Shown: positions 30,306-38,640 of the stretch, piece after piece | Position numbering within the stretch: the first letter of the stretch is position 1 | Layout of the letters: every line of letters begins with the position of its first letter | NCBI RefSeq assembly: GCF_030450055.1 | Contig: NZ_CP118480.1 | Span: forward strand, 2,755,415-2,819,414 | Direction: 5' to 3' | DNA: 64,000 nucleotides | From: Gallaecimonas kandeliae | GTDB lineage: Bacteria > Pseudomonadota > Gammaproteobacteria > Enterobacterales > Gallaecimonadaceae | Translations under genes and position numbers: made by a program | Notes under the pieces: model-generated | Database searches by the model: none | What the model was told of the DNA's origin: nothing | What the model saw: the letters and a program-made list of their open reading frames with translations, nothing else

Positions 30306-32915
30306 ATGGATGCATTACTGGCGCTGTTGCTGCTCATCGCGGTGGTGGCCCTCATTTCAACACACCAGAGCCTGCGCCAGCTGCGGACGGCGCTGCTTGC
30401 CCTGCAGGCCAGGGTCGAGCAGCAGGGAAGGCAGCTGCAACAGCTGCTGGGCCAACAGGACGCGCCCGCCAAGCCGGCGGCACAACCCAGCCCCGGGCCC
30501 ACCAACCAACAGGCCAGGCCCCAACCAGACGCCCAGCCCCTACCCCAGGCTTCACTTCCCTCAGCAGGCGCCCCTGCAGGTGCCCCGGCGGGCGCCCCCG
30601 GCTTCAGCCAGGCCCTGGGCCGGCACATCAAGGCCAACGGGCTGCTCTGGCTGGGCGGCATAGTACTGTCCATCGGCGGGCTCTTCCTGGCGCGCTACGC
30701 CATAGACGCCGGACTGCTGCCTCCGGCGGTGCGGATCATCGGCGGCGCCCTGTTCGGTGTGGCATTGACCCTGGGGGCCGATCACCTGGCCCGCCACGCC
30801 GCCCGTTTCGACATCCATAGCCCCCATGTGCCGGCTGCCCTGGCCAGCGGCGGCCTTATCACCTGCTTTGCCATGGTACTGGTGGCCTTCGAAGGCTACG
30901 GCTACCTGTCGCCGCAGCTGACCTTCCTGCTGCTGGCCCTGGTCTCCCTTGCCGCCAGCTCCCTGACCCTCAGGTTCGGCCCCCTGCTGGCGTGCCTCGG
31001 CACCGTCGGCGCCTACCTGGTGCCGGCCATCGTCAATACCGGCGAGCCACACCTGGCGATGCTGCTGGGTTATGTCACGTTGATCTCGGCGTACAACCTC
31101 CAGGTGGCGATGCGCGTCCAGCAATATTGGCTGTGGTGGCTGGCCTTCGCCGGCCAGAGCCTGTGGTTTGGCCTGGCCATCAGCCTTGCCGGCAGCGGCG
31201 ATCTGCCCCTTCTGGTGCTCTTTACGTTGGCGACGCTCTACCTCTTTGCCCTGGTGCCAAAGCTCGGCTGGCTGCTGCGGCAAAGCTCGTCAGCGGTGCT
31301 GCCGCTGCGGGCCCTGTTGTGGCCGGACAAGACCCAGCTGGCCCTGGTGCTGCCGTTGGTGATGCTGCTGGTGGCCCTGGGACTGCATGCCACCGACAAC
31401 CAGTGGATGGTCACCGCCGTCCTGGTCACGGCCCTCTTCTATGGCTTGCCCCTTCGCCACAGTGCCTTTGACGCCCTACCCTTCCTGGCCCTGGCTTTTG
31501 CCTTTGTCAGCTTCACCGCCGTGGCCCCTGTCAGCTCCCCAGAAGGCAGCTTGCCCGCCTTCAGCCTCCCCTTCCTCTTTGTCCAGGGGAACGCGTTGCT
31601 GAGCCTGCTCTTTGGCGCCTGGATGCTGCACCGCCAGCCGCAGCGCCGGGCTTTTCATACCCTGTTGGTGGTGGCTCCCGTCCTCTGGTATGGCTTGAGT
31701 TATGCCCTGGCCCCAACCGCCATCGCCGACCAACTCTACCTGCCCTGGTCCATAGAGCTTACCCTGATCGCCCTGGCCGCCACCTTCGCTATCACCCGGG
31801 TGAAGTTTGCCCTCTTGCAACTGCCCCTGGCGCTGCTGGCCAACTTCGCTTTGACCCTGGTGCTGACCATGCTGCTGGAGGCCGGCCCCCTGACATTGGC
31901 CCTGGCCGCGCAGCTCGGCAGCATGGCCTATCTGAGCCACAGCTATAAGGTGCGGTTGCCCGACTGGCTCTACAAGCTGGCGCTGGTGGCGGTCATGGCC
32001 CGCCTCAGCGTCGCGCCCTGGCTCGATTCCTACGCGAGCGAAACCCTGCTGGGGCTGCACTGGTCGGTGGTTCTGTACCCCCTGGTGATCGCCCTGGTGC
32101 GCTTCGCCTCCGGCTACGTCGGCTCAGCGCCATTGCAGAGCTGGTTCAGGGGCGCCCAGCTGCACCTGCTGGCCCTGCTGGTCACCACCGAAACCAGCTA
32201 CCTGCTCAATGGCCGTTATCCCGACCTGCTGGACCCCAGCTACCAGGAAGCCTGCCTGCTGGCCATGAACTGGACTGTGCTGGGCGGCGTCTACCTGTGG
32301 CGCGCCCCCCGCAGCGCCACCACCGCCCTGGTGCTGCGCTGCTGGGGTTGGGGGCTGCTGGCGGCGGCAACGGTCATGCAGTTGCGCATCAGCCTGGTGG
32401 AGAACCCCTTCTGGCACGCCCAGCCCCTGGGGCCGCTCCCCATGCTGAACTGGCTGGCTGTGCAGTGGGCCATACCGGCCCTGGCCCTTTTCGGCCTGGC
32501 CTGGCTGCGCCTGGCTCCAGCCCTTTGGCAGCGGATCTTCAGCCTGCTTGGCGGCCTCTTCGCCGCCCTTTACATCAACGGCGGCATTCGCAGCTTCTTC
32601 CATGCCCACAGCGTGCTGCTGAGGCTGCCGACCACCCAGGCAGAGCTCTACAGCTACTCCCTGGTCTGGCTGCTGGTGGCCCTTGGCCTCGTCGTCTTCG
32701 GCCTGAGGCGCCAGTACCTGAAGTTGACCCAGTTGGGGCTGGGGATACTGCTGGTGGTGATCTTGAAGGCCTTCCTGGTCGACATGGCCCACCTGGCCGG
32801 CCTCTACCGCGCCATCTCCTTCATCGGCCTCGGCCTGGCGCTGGTGGGCATAGGCTGGCTGTTCCAAAGGGTTCGAAGCCCCAAGGGCGGCAGCCCAGAA
32901 GCCCCCACATCCTAA
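30306..32915 (+). CDS. DUF2339 polytopic membrane protein
   Basis: 869 aa. An N-terminal helix (residues 3-19) is followed by a coiled coil (about 22-50, LRQLRTALLALQARVEQQ) and a Pro/Ala/Gln-rich linker (about 52-105). A very hydrophobic remainder follows, with roughly two dozen predicted membrane spans starting at GLLWLGGIVLSIGGLFL. The conserved family pieces IGGLFLARYAIDAGLLPPAVR and the terminal ILLVVILKAFLVDMAHLAGLYRAISFIGLG are clear. Function is unknown. ATG 30306 follows GATAACCGAGA. Monocistronic with a terminator; an apparent start at 30286 is in another frame. Confidence 0.9.
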   Translation: MDALLALLLLIAVVALISTHQSLRQLRTALLALQARVEQQGRQLQQLLGQQDAPAKPAAQPSPGPTNQQARPQPDAQPLPQASLPSAGAPAGAPAGAPGFSQALGRHIKANGLLWLGGIVLSIGGLFLARYAIDAGLLPPAVRIIGGALFGVALTLGADHLARHAARFDIHSPHVPAALASGGLITCFAMVLVAFEGYGYLSPQLTFLLLALVSLAASSLTLRFGPLLACLGTVGAYLVPAIVNTGEPHLAMLLGYVTLISAYNLQVAMRVQQYWLWWLAFAGQSLWFGLAISLAGSGDLPLLVLFTLATLYLFALVPKLGWLLRQSSSAVLPLRALLWPDKTQLALVLPLVMLLVALGLHATDNQWMVTAVLVTALFYGLPLRHSAFDALPFLALAFAFVSFTAVAPVSSPEGSLPAFSLPFLFVQGNALLSLLFGAWMLHRQPQRRAFHTLLVVAPVLWYGLSYALAPTAIADQLYLPWSIELTLIALAATFAITRVKFALLQLPLALLANFALTLVLTMLLEAGPLTLALAAQLGSMAYLSHSYKVRLPDWLYKLALVAVMARLSVAPWLDSYASETLLGLHWSVVLYPLVIALVRFASGYVGSAPLQSWFRGAQLHLLALLVTTETSYLLNGRYPDLLDPSYQEACLLAMNWTVLGGVYLWRAPRSATTALVLRCWGWGLLAAATVMQLRISLVENPFWHAQPLGPLPMLNWLAVQWAIPALALFGLAWLRLAPALWQRIFSLLGGLFAALYINGGIRSFFHAHSVLLRLPTTQAELYSYSLVWLLVALGLVVFGLRRQYLKLTQLGLGILLVVILKAFLVDMAHLAGLYRAISFIGLGLALVGIGWLFQRVRSPKGGSPEAPTS

Positions 32916-32930
32916 ATCCTGCCCTATAAA

Positions 32931-32957
32931 AAAACCGGCTTGCGCCGGTTTTCTTAT
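32931..32957 (+). terminator. Terminator after the DUF2339 gene (first copy of a duplicated hairpin)
   Basis: AAAACCGGC-TTGC-GCCGGTTTT-CTTATT. An identical hairpin recurs 130 bp further on at the end of rraB; this one can serve DUF2339 on the plus strand and the rraB-tail copy on the minus strand. Confidence 0.88.
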
Positions 32958-33028
32958 TCGTCTTCGTCTTCGAGCTCTTCGTCAAAGTCCTCGTCTTCTT
33001 CCTCACCGAAGAAGAGGCCCCAGCCGTC
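32954..33028 (-). pseudogene. Duplicated C-terminal fragment of rraB
   Basis: In the minus-strand frame ending at TAA 32954-32956 the codons give DGWGLFFGEEEDEDFDEELEDEDE. This is the same as the RraB tail except for one Leu/Thr change. Upstream of the copy the similarity to RraB fades (ASAPAIT against DRFGVDY), and no start codon or ribosome site lies in a sensible place. It appears to be a non-coding relic of a partial duplication. Confidence 0.75.
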
Positions 33029-33056
33029 CGTGATGGCAGGCGCCGACGCGGCGACA

Positions 33057-33081
33057 GAAAAAAACCGGCTTGCGCCGGTTT
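33057..33081 (-). terminator. Terminator after rraB (second copy of the duplicated hairpin)
   Basis: On the minus strand AAAACCGGC-GCAA-GCCGGTTTT with further Ts (TTTTTTTCTG), directly after the rraB stop. Confidence 0.88.
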
Positions 33082-33083
33082 TC

Positions 33084-33479
33084 TTATTCGTCCTCGTCTT
33101 CAAGCTCTTCGTCGAAGTCCTCGTCTTCTTCCTCACCGAAGAAGGTACCCCAACCGTCGTAGTCGACGCCGAAGCGGTCGGCCAGCTTCATCAGGGTGTC
33201 GGTGTCTTCGTTGATCTCGTCCAGCACCAGGGGGCCTTCACGGACGGCGTCGAAGCAGAAGAGGATGACCCGGCCTTCGCGGAATTCCTCGGCGTCGGAA
33301 ACGTCGAAGCCCAGTTTGAAGACTTCGATGGCCAGCTTTTCCAACTTGTCGAAGCTGGTGCTGGCGAAATGGTGCTCCACCACGAACTCGTCGCCGAGGT
33401 CGGCGCCGTCTTCCACTAGGGTGTCGAGGATATCCTGATTGTCCTGGCGTTGGGCTTCCAGGCGGGCGGCAAGGGACAT
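33084..33479 (-). CDS. rraB: Ribonuclease E activity regulator RraB
   Basis: 131 aa. RraB binds RNase E and changes the set of RNAs the degradosome cuts. It aligns along its length with E. coli RraB: IEHHL-type segment here VEHHFASTSFDKLEKLAIEVFKLGF, then LADRFGVDYDGWGTFF near the end, followed by a highly acidic tail EEEDEDFDEELEDEDE. The ATG at 33479 is chosen because GGAG lies 6 nt upstream; six extra residues of the longer frame lack a ribosome site. It is the last gene before a hairpin whose unit is duplicated downstream. Confidence 0.93.
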   Translation of the reverse strand: MSLAARLEAQRQDNQDILDTLVEDGADLGDEFVVEHHFASTSFDKLEKLAIEVFKLGFDVSDAEEFREGRVILFCFDAVREGPLVLDEINEDTDTLMKLADRFGVDYDGWGTFFGEEEDEDFDEELEDEDE

Positions 33480-33539
33480 GGCAATCTCCAATTCCAATTT
33501 GGCGATAGCCTAGCACGGAATCGCCAGGCCGCAGCGCCC

Positions 33540-34244
33540 TTATTGCTGGCCGCTGAGCTCGGTGATGGCCTTTTCCATCAGGCCGTGGCAGTGCAGCGAC
33601 AGCTCGCGGGCAGCGCCCCTTTCCATCTTGCTGGTATCGATAGGCGGCAGGAAACGGATGCGAACCGTGCCGTTGTTCCAGCGGTTGAGGCTCATCTTCT
33701 CCAGGCTGGAAACGGCGATGGGCACCAGGGGTACACCGGCGGTGATGGCGGTATGGAAGGCGCCTGTCTTGAAGGGCAGCAGGCCGCGGCCATAGCTGCG
33801 GGTCCCTTCGGGGAAGATCCACACCGACAGCTTCTCCTCGCGGATGCGCCGGGCGGCCTCGTCGATGGTGCCCTTGGCGCGGGCCGAGTTCTTGCGATCG
33901 ATGAGGATGTTGCCGGTCAGCCAGTAGAGCTGGCCGAAGAAGGGGATCCACTTGAGGCTCTTCTTGCCGATGGTGACGGTGCGGTGGCGCACGGCGTTGG
34001 AGGCCGTGACCAGATCCCAGCTGCTCTGGTGGTTGCTGATGTAGACGGCGGGGCCCTTGGGCACGTTTTCCAGGCCGTCCATTTCCACCTTGACGCCAAG
34101 CCAGGGGGCCAGGGCGCCAAACAGGTGGGCGAAACGGTAGACGTGGTCAGGATGGAAGGGCCTCAACAGGCAATAGAGACAGCCCAGCACCGAGACCAGG
34201 ACCAGAAACACACCCAATAACAGCAGACGAAACAGGGCAATCAT
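33540..34244 (-). CDS. plsC: 1-acyl-glycerol-3-phosphate acyltransferase
   Basis: Inner-membrane enzyme that makes phosphatidic acid from lysophosphatidic acid, for phospholipid synthesis. 234 aa from ATG 34244 (MIALFRLLLLGVF), which aligns with E. coli PlsC; the upstream ATG at 34274 overlaps a TATAAT box and is unlikely. An N-terminal hydrophobic helix (residues 2-24) anchors it. Motif I NHQSSWD holds the catalytic HX4D, motif II is near GKKSLKWIPFFGQLYWL, motif III is FPEGTRSYGRG, and motif IV is VPLVPIAV. It is the first gene of its own unit before rraB. Confidence 0.95.
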   Translation of the reverse strand: MIALFRLLLLGVFLVLVSVLGCLYCLLRPFHPDHVYRFAHLFGALAPWLGVKVEMDGLENVPKGPAVYISNHQSSWDLVTASNAVRHRTVTIGKKSLKWIPFFGQLYWLTGNILIDRKNSARAKGTIDEAARRIREEKLSVWIFPEGTRSYGRGLLPFKTGAFHTAITAGVPLVPIAVSSLEKMSLNRWNNGTVRIRFLPPIDTSKMERGAARELSLHCHGLMEKAITELSGQQ

Positions 34245-34272
34245 GAGCACACCGGTAAACCAAACGGCAGGC

Positions 34273-34301
34273 ATTATAGCGGTTTAGGGCCAGGGTGAAA
34301 C
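34273..34301 (-). promoter_or_regulatory. Candidate promoter of plsC
   Basis: A perfect TATAAT on the minus strand (34273-34278) with a weak -35-like GTTTCA 17 bp upstream. Transcription would begin about 20 nt before ATG 34244, which supports that start codon over the one at 34274. Confidence 0.5.
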
Positions 34302-34321
34302 TCCGATCAGCGAACAATTGT

Positions 34322-35344
34322 TCACTCAGCCAGGATGCACTTGAGCTTGGCGATGACCTCGTCGACACCGATGCCGGCCATCAGCCCTTCGCCCTTGGCC
34401 CGCGCCCCCCAGGGCAGCTGCTGCCAGGGCTTGCCGGTCTGGGCCAGGATGTTGGCGTCATAGCGGTTGGCCACCCACTTCTGGTGGTTGTAGGGGCCTG
34501 TGCGGCGGGGGTTGGAATGGGCATAGAGGCCCACTGTAGGGGTGCCCTGGCTGGAGGCCATATGGGCAGGCCCCGTATCGGGCGCCAGCACCACGGTGGC
34601 ACGTCGCAGCAGCGCCCAGAGGCTCTTGAGATCGGTCTGGCCGGTGAGGTCCCGCACCGGCGCCGAGGCGGCGTCGCCGATAGCCTGGGCCAGGGCCTTC
34701 TCGGCCGGGGCAGGCCCGCCACAAAGCAGCACCTTGAGGCCCTGGTCATGGGCCCAATCGGCCACGGCGGCGTAACGCTCGGCGGGCCAGCAGCGCTCAG
34801 CCTTGGAGGCACTGTGGCAAATCACCAGGGTCCTTTTGCCTTGGGGCAATAATTGTTCGGCCTTTTGCACCGCCTCGGCCGGCACCGGTAGCGTCCAGTC
34901 CGGTTTGGGATCCTCGATGCCGAGATAGCGGGCGAACTCCAGGAAGTTGTCCAGCACGTGCTGACCCTTTGGCAGGCCGATACGCTCGTTGGTGAAGAGC
35001 CATTGGCCCTCCCCGGCGCGGCTTTTGTCAAAACCGATGCGCCGCCTGGCCTTGATGCCAAGGCTGAGGAGGGAGGCCCGCAACGCAATCTGCATATGCA
35101 GCAAGGCGTCGAAGCGCCGATCCTTGAGCTGACGCCACACGGTCCTCATGCCCTTGAGGCCGGCCTTCTTGTCGAACACTACCAGCTCCACCCCTTCGAT
35201 GCCGGCCATCAGCTGGGCCTCGGCCTTGCCCAGCACCCAGGTGATGGTGCAATCCGGCCAGCGCGCTTTGAGCACGTTGACCAGGGCCAGGGCGTGACAG
35301 ACGTCGCCGATGGCGGAAAGGCGCAGCAGGCAGATGGACTTCAT
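34322..35344 (-). CDS. Lipopolysaccharide heptosyltransferase (family 9, OpsX-like)
   Basis: 340-aa glycosyltransferase family 9 enzyme that adds heptose to the LPS inner core using ADP-heptose. The N-terminal fingerprint KSICLLRLSAIGDVCHALALV (residues 2-22) and C-terminal VVLAPDTGPAHMASSQGTPTVGLY (ADP-binding lobe) are typical. ATG 35344 is preceded by GGAGCCCCT; 44 extra residues of the open frame overlap the divergent kdkA and are rejected. The divergent neighbour is the Kdo kinase gene. In Haemophilus, which has a single phosphorylated Kdo, the OpsX heptosyltransferase I and KdkA act in sequence, so OpsX-like function is the best guess. ADP-heptose itself comes from HldE, also in this window. 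Confidence 0.85.
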   Translation of the reverse strand: MKSICLLRLSAIGDVCHALALVNVLKARWPDCTITWVLGKAEAQLMAGIEGVELVVFDKKAGLKGMRTVWRQLKDRRFDALLHMQIALRASLLSLGIKARRRIGFDKSRAGEGQWLFTNERIGLPKGQHVLDNFLEFARYLGIEDPKPDWTLPVPAEAVQKAEQLLPQGKRTLVICHSASKAERCWPAERYAAVADWAHDQGLKVLLCGGPAPAEKALAQAIGDAASAPVRDLTGQTDLKSLWALLRRATVVLAPDTGPAHMASSQGTPTVGLYAHSNPRRTGPYNHQKWVANRYDANILAQTGKPWQQLPWGARAKGEGLMAGIGVDEVIAKLKCILAE

Positions 35345-35428
35345 AGGGGCTCCGAGGCAGGGGGCGGGCTCATTATGCAGGGCTAAATTGCTGATGTACA
35401 ATGGCCCCGACCCCGCCTGGACCACACC

Positions 35429-36151
35429 ATGAACAGCCAACACCAACTCTGGAGCCAGAACCATTTCCTGCTGCACGACAAGGCGCTGCTACCCCAGGTA
35501 GGGCCGGACGAATTCCGCCCCCGCGTCTGGCGCGAGCGCGGCGCCGTCACCGGCACCAGCACAGGCCGTGGCACCACCTACTTCCTGCGCCAGGGCGAGG
35601 CCCACTGGGTGCTGCGCCACTACCGCCGCGGCGGCCTGGTGGGCAAATTGGTCAAGGACAGCTACCTCTTCCTGGGCATAAACAACAGCCGCCCCGTGGC
35701 CGAATACAAGCTCTTGGCCCGGCTCCATGATTTGGGGCTGCCGGTACCCAAACCGGTGGCGGCCCACGTCGAACGGCGCGGCCTCTTCTACAAGGGCGAC
35801 ATCCTTATCGAGCGCATCCAAGGGGCACGGGACCTGGTGGCCTGGCTGCAAAAAGCCGAGCTCGCCGAGGGCCAGTGGCAGGCCATAGGGGCCCTGGTGC
35901 GCCGCTTCCACGACGCTGGTGTTTTTCATGCCGACCTCAACGCCCACAACATCTTGCTGGGTGAGGCAGGCGGCCTCTGGCTTATCGACTTCGACCGCGG
36001 CCGCCTCCGTAAAAGCGGGGTCTGGAAGGAGGACAACCTGGCCAGGCTGCTGCGCTCCTTCAACAAGGAGAAGGGCCGGCTGCCCTCCTTCCACTGGGAC
36101 CAGGAGCGGGATTGGCCGGCGCTGATGGCCGGCTACGAAAAAGGCGCCTGA
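35429..36151 (+). CDS. kdkA: 3-deoxy-D-manno-octulosonic acid kinase
   Basis: 240-aa kinase that phosphorylates the single Kdo residue of the LPS inner core. The protein-kinase-like fold shows Lys-containing VLRHYRRGGLVGKL, catalytic loop FHADLNAHNILL and metal-binding LIDFDRGRLR. The segment FLGINNSRPVAEYKLLARLHDLGLPVPKPVAA is typical of KdkA. ATG 35429 lies 84 bp from the start of the divergent heptosyltransferase. Its presence predicts a mono-Kdo, phosphorylated core, as in Haemophilus, Vibrio and Shewanella. Confidence 0.95.
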   Translation: MNSQHQLWSQNHFLLHDKALLPQVGPDEFRPRVWRERGAVTGTSTGRGTTYFLRQGEAHWVLRHYRRGGLVGKLVKDSYLFLGINNSRPVAEYKLLARLHDLGLPVPKPVAAHVERRGLFYKGDILIERIQGARDLVAWLQKAELAEGQWQAIGALVRRFHDAGVFHADLNAHNILLGEAGGLWLIDFDRGRLRKSGVWKEDNLARLLRSFNKEKGRLPSFHWDQERDWPALMAGYEKGA

Positions 36152-36162
36152 GAAGAGGCGCC
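36137..36162 (-). terminator. Terminator for the parC-end transcript
   Basis: On the minus strand GGCGCC-TCTTCTCA-GGCGCC is followed by TTTTTCG. It overlaps the kdkA 3' end and is correctly oriented to stop the transcript from parC, whose stop codon is about 140 bp upstream of it. Confidence 0.7.
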
Positions 36163-36192
36163 GAAAAGGGTACGCTTGCCAACACGGCGTTA

Positions 36193-36247
36193 AAGCCCTC
36201 TCAAAATGCTCATTTACTCTCTGTAAACTGCGCTTTTTCAAGGGCTT
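36193..36247. repeat. Long imperfect inverted repeat between kdkA and parC
   Basis: A 55-bp symmetrical element: outer arms AAGCCCT/AGGGCTT, then AAAA/TTTT, GC/GC and inner arms TTTAC/GTAAA around the loop TCTCT. Pairs alternate with mismatches at regular distances. It codes for nothing obvious, and may be a dispersed intergenic (REP-like) element; other copies cannot be seen within this window. Confidence 0.65.
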
Positions 36248-36304
36248 CGGCCTTGCCTTGCCGTCGCTCCCAATCTTTTCTGCTGGCCACTTCTGGCGCC
36301 TTTG

Positions 36305-38608
36305 TTATTCCTCCTCCCCGGCTGGGCTGTCGCCCGCGCCGGCAGCGGCACCGGCGGCCGTGGATTCCACGGCCACCTCGTCCACCCGTTGCAGGCCCCG
36401 TGGCAGCTTGGCGCCGCGGCGGCCCCGCTCACCGAGATAATGCTCCAAGTCGCTGGGCTTGAGGGTCAGCTTGCGCTTGCCGGCATAGGCCACCAGGCTG
36501 TCTCCCTGATGCAGCAGCACCAACTGGCGCACCACTTCCTCGCGGCTGGCGGCACGGGCGCTGGGAATGGAGATGATCTTGTTGCCCTTGCCCTTGGCCA
36601 GGGCCGGCAGGTCAGCCAGCGGGAAGACCAGCATCCGCCCTTCGTTGGTGATGGCCAGCACCTGCACCTGGTCACCGGCCGGTACCCGCACCGGCGGCAG
36701 CAGCTTGGCGCCGGTTGGCAGGGTCACCAGGGCCTTACCGGCCTTCTGGCGGCTGACCATGTCGCTGAACTTGCAGATGAAGCCATAGCCGGCATCCGAG
36801 GCCAGCAGGTAGAGATCCTCGTCGTCCCCCAGCAGCACCTGCTCGAAGGTCTCACCGGCCACCGGGTTGAAACGGGTGGTGAGCGGCTCCCCTTGGGAGC
36901 GGGCCGAAGGCAACGCCAGGGCGTCGCAGGCAAAACTGCGGCCGCTGGAATCCAAGAACACCACCGGCTGGTTGCTCTTGCCCCTGGCCGCAGCCAGGAA
37001 GCCGTCGCCGGCCTTGTAGCTCAATTTGTCCGGCTCTATGTCGTGGCCCTTGGCGGTGCGGGCCCAGCCGTTGGTGGACAGCACCACCGTCACCGGCTCA
37101 GTGGGCATCAGCTCCTTCTCGGACAGGGCCTTGGCCTCGGCCCTAACCACCAGCGGCGAGCGGCGCTCGTCGCCATAGGTCTTGGCGTCCGCCTGCAATT
37201 CCTTCTTGATCAGGGCCTTGAGGGCCTTTTCCGAGCCCAGCAGGTGCTGGAGTTCATCCCGCTCCTTGGCCAGCTCATCCTGCTCGCCACGGATCTTCAT
37301 CTCTTCAAGCTTGGCCAGGTGGCGCAGTTTCAGCTCGAGGATGGCCTCGGCCTGGGTGGCGGAGAGGCCGAAGCGGGCCATCAGCGCCGGCTTGGGCTCG
37401 TCCTCGGTGCGGATGATGTGGATCACCTCGTCGATGTTGAGGAAGGCGATCAAGAGGCCGGCCAGCACGTGCAGCCTGGCCTCCACCTTGTCCAGGCGGT
37501 GCTGGAGGCGGCGGGTGACTATGCCGGTGCGGAATTGCAGCCACTCGCTGAGCATCAGGTTGAGCGGCTTGACCTGGGGCCGGCCGTCCAGGCCCAGGAC
37601 GTTGAGGTTGACCCGGAAGTTCTTCTCGAGGTCCGTGGTGGCGAAGAGGTGCGCCATCAGCGCCTCTATGTCCACCCTGTTGGACTTGGGCACTATCACC
37701 AGCCGCACCGGGTTCTCGTGGTCGGACTCGTCGCGAAGGTCCGCCACCATGGGCAGCTTCTTGGCCTGCATCTGGGCGGCGATCTGCTCGAGGATCTTGC
37801 CGGAGCCGGCCTGGTGCGGCAGGGCCGTGACCACCACCTCGCCGTCGGACAGCTCGTACTTGGCGCGCATCTTCACGCTGCCGCGGCCGCTCTCATAGAG
37901 CTTCTGGAGGTCGGCGGCGGGGGTGATGATCTCGGCTTCGGTCGGGTAGTCGGGGCCCGGCACGAACTGCATCAGGTCGAGGACGCTGGCCTTGGGGTGG
38001 GCCAGCAGATGGATACAGGCGGCCGTCAGCTCCCGCACGTTGTGAGGCGGTATGTCGGTGGCCATACCCACGGCGATGCCGGTGGTGCCGTTGATCAGCA
38101 CATGGGGCAGGCGCGCCGGCAGCACCGCCGGCTCTTCCAAGGTGCCGTCGAAGTTGGGTACCCAGTCCACTGTGCCCTGCCCGGCCTCACTCAGCAGCAC
38201 CTCGGCGAACTTGGCCAGCCGCGATTCGGTGTAACGCATGGCGGCGAAGGACTTGGGATCGTCCGGCGCCCCCCAGTTGCCCTGGCCGTCGATGAGCGGG
38301 TAGCGGTAGGAAAAGGGCTGGGCCATCAGCACCATGGCTTCATAGCAGGCGCTGTCGCCGTGGGGGTGGTATTTACCCAGGACGTCACCGACGGTACGGG
38401 CCGACTTCTTGTACTTGGCGGCGGCGCTCAGGCCCAGCTCGCTCATGGCGTAGACGATGCGGCGCTGCACCGGCTTGAGGCCGTCCCCCAGGTGCGGCAG
38501 GGCGCGGTCCTGGATGACATACATGGAATAGTTCAGGTACGCCGATTCGGTGAAGCGGCGCAGCGGCATCTGTTCGATGCCGTCAAGACTTGCTGCGATT
38601 TCGTCCAC
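36305..38608 (-). CDS. parC: DNA topoisomerase IV subunit A
   Basis: 767-aa DNA-cleaving subunit of the topoisomerase that decatenates daughter chromosomes. The catalytic Tyr lies in AAMRYTES, and the quinolone-resistance region reads [13 protein letters not shown], with Ser and Glu at the two key positions, so no known resistance change is present. C-terminal beta-pinwheel repeats run from about 490. A Gly/Ala-rich end ([18 protein letters not shown]) replaces the usual tail. The start is GTG 38608; the next in-frame Met is residue 14. It is the last gene of a long minus-strand run, separated from parE by a GGDEF/EAL gene. Confidence 0.98.
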   Translation of the reverse strand: MDEIAASLDGIEQMPLRRFTESAYLNYSMYVIQDRALPHLGDGLKPVQRRIVYAMSELGLSAAAKYKKSARTVGDVLGKYHPHGDSACYEAMVLMAQPFSYRYPLIDGQGNWGAPDDPKSFAAMRYTESRLAKFAEVLLSEAGQGTVDWVPNFDGTLEEPAVLPARLPHVLINGTTGIAVGMATDIPPHNVRELTAACIHLLAHPKASVLDLMQFVPGPDYPTEAEIITPAADLQKLYESGRGSVKMRAKYELSDGEVVVTALPHQAGSGKILEQIAAQMQAKKLPMVADLRDESDHENPVRLVIVPKSNRVDIEALMAHLFATTDLEKNFRVNLNVLGLDGRPQVKPLNLMLSEWLQFRTGIVTRRLQHRLDKVEARLHVLAGLLIAFLNIDEVIHIIRTEDEPKPALMARFGLSATQAEAILELKLRHLAKLEEMKIRGEQDELAKERDELQHLLGSEKALKALIKKELQADAKTYGDERRSPLVVRAEAKALSEKELMPTEPVTVVLSTNGWARTAKGHDIEPDKLSYKAGDGFLAAARGKSNQPVVFLDSSGRSFACDALALPSARSQGEPLTTRFNPVAGETFEQVLLGDDEDLYLLASDAGYGFICKFSDMVSRQKAGKALVTLPTGAKLLPPVRVPAGDQVQVLAITNEGRMLVFPLADLPALAKGKGNKIISIPSARAASREEVVRQLVLLHQGDSLVAYAGKRKLTLKPSDLEHYLGERGRRGAKLPRGLQRVDEVAVESTAAGAAAGAGDSPAGEEE

Positions 38609-38640
38609 GGGCCTTTTCCAGGTTCATGAAAAACAAAACA

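Larger units (their letters stand above)
32931..33158. repeat. Tandem partial duplication: rraB 3' end plus terminator
   Basis: Positions 32931-33028 and 33061-33158 are two copies of a 98-bp unit, offset by exactly 130 bp, with about 7 mismatches. Each holds the hairpin AAAACCGGC-TTGC-GCCGGTTTT and the last 24 codons of rraB. The 32-bp segment between copies is not repeated. The scattered base differences show this is a real, aged duplication and not an assembly slip. Confidence 0.9.

Noticed and set aside
32940-33419. 159-codon plus-strand frame over rraB, containing Ser-rich and Glu-rich runs
   Set aside because: Antisense of rraB and its duplicated tail; the runs reflect GAA/GAC codons of the acidic RraB end.
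36302-38629. 775-codon open frame opposite parC
   Set aside because: Antisense of parC with no plausible start and no family features.
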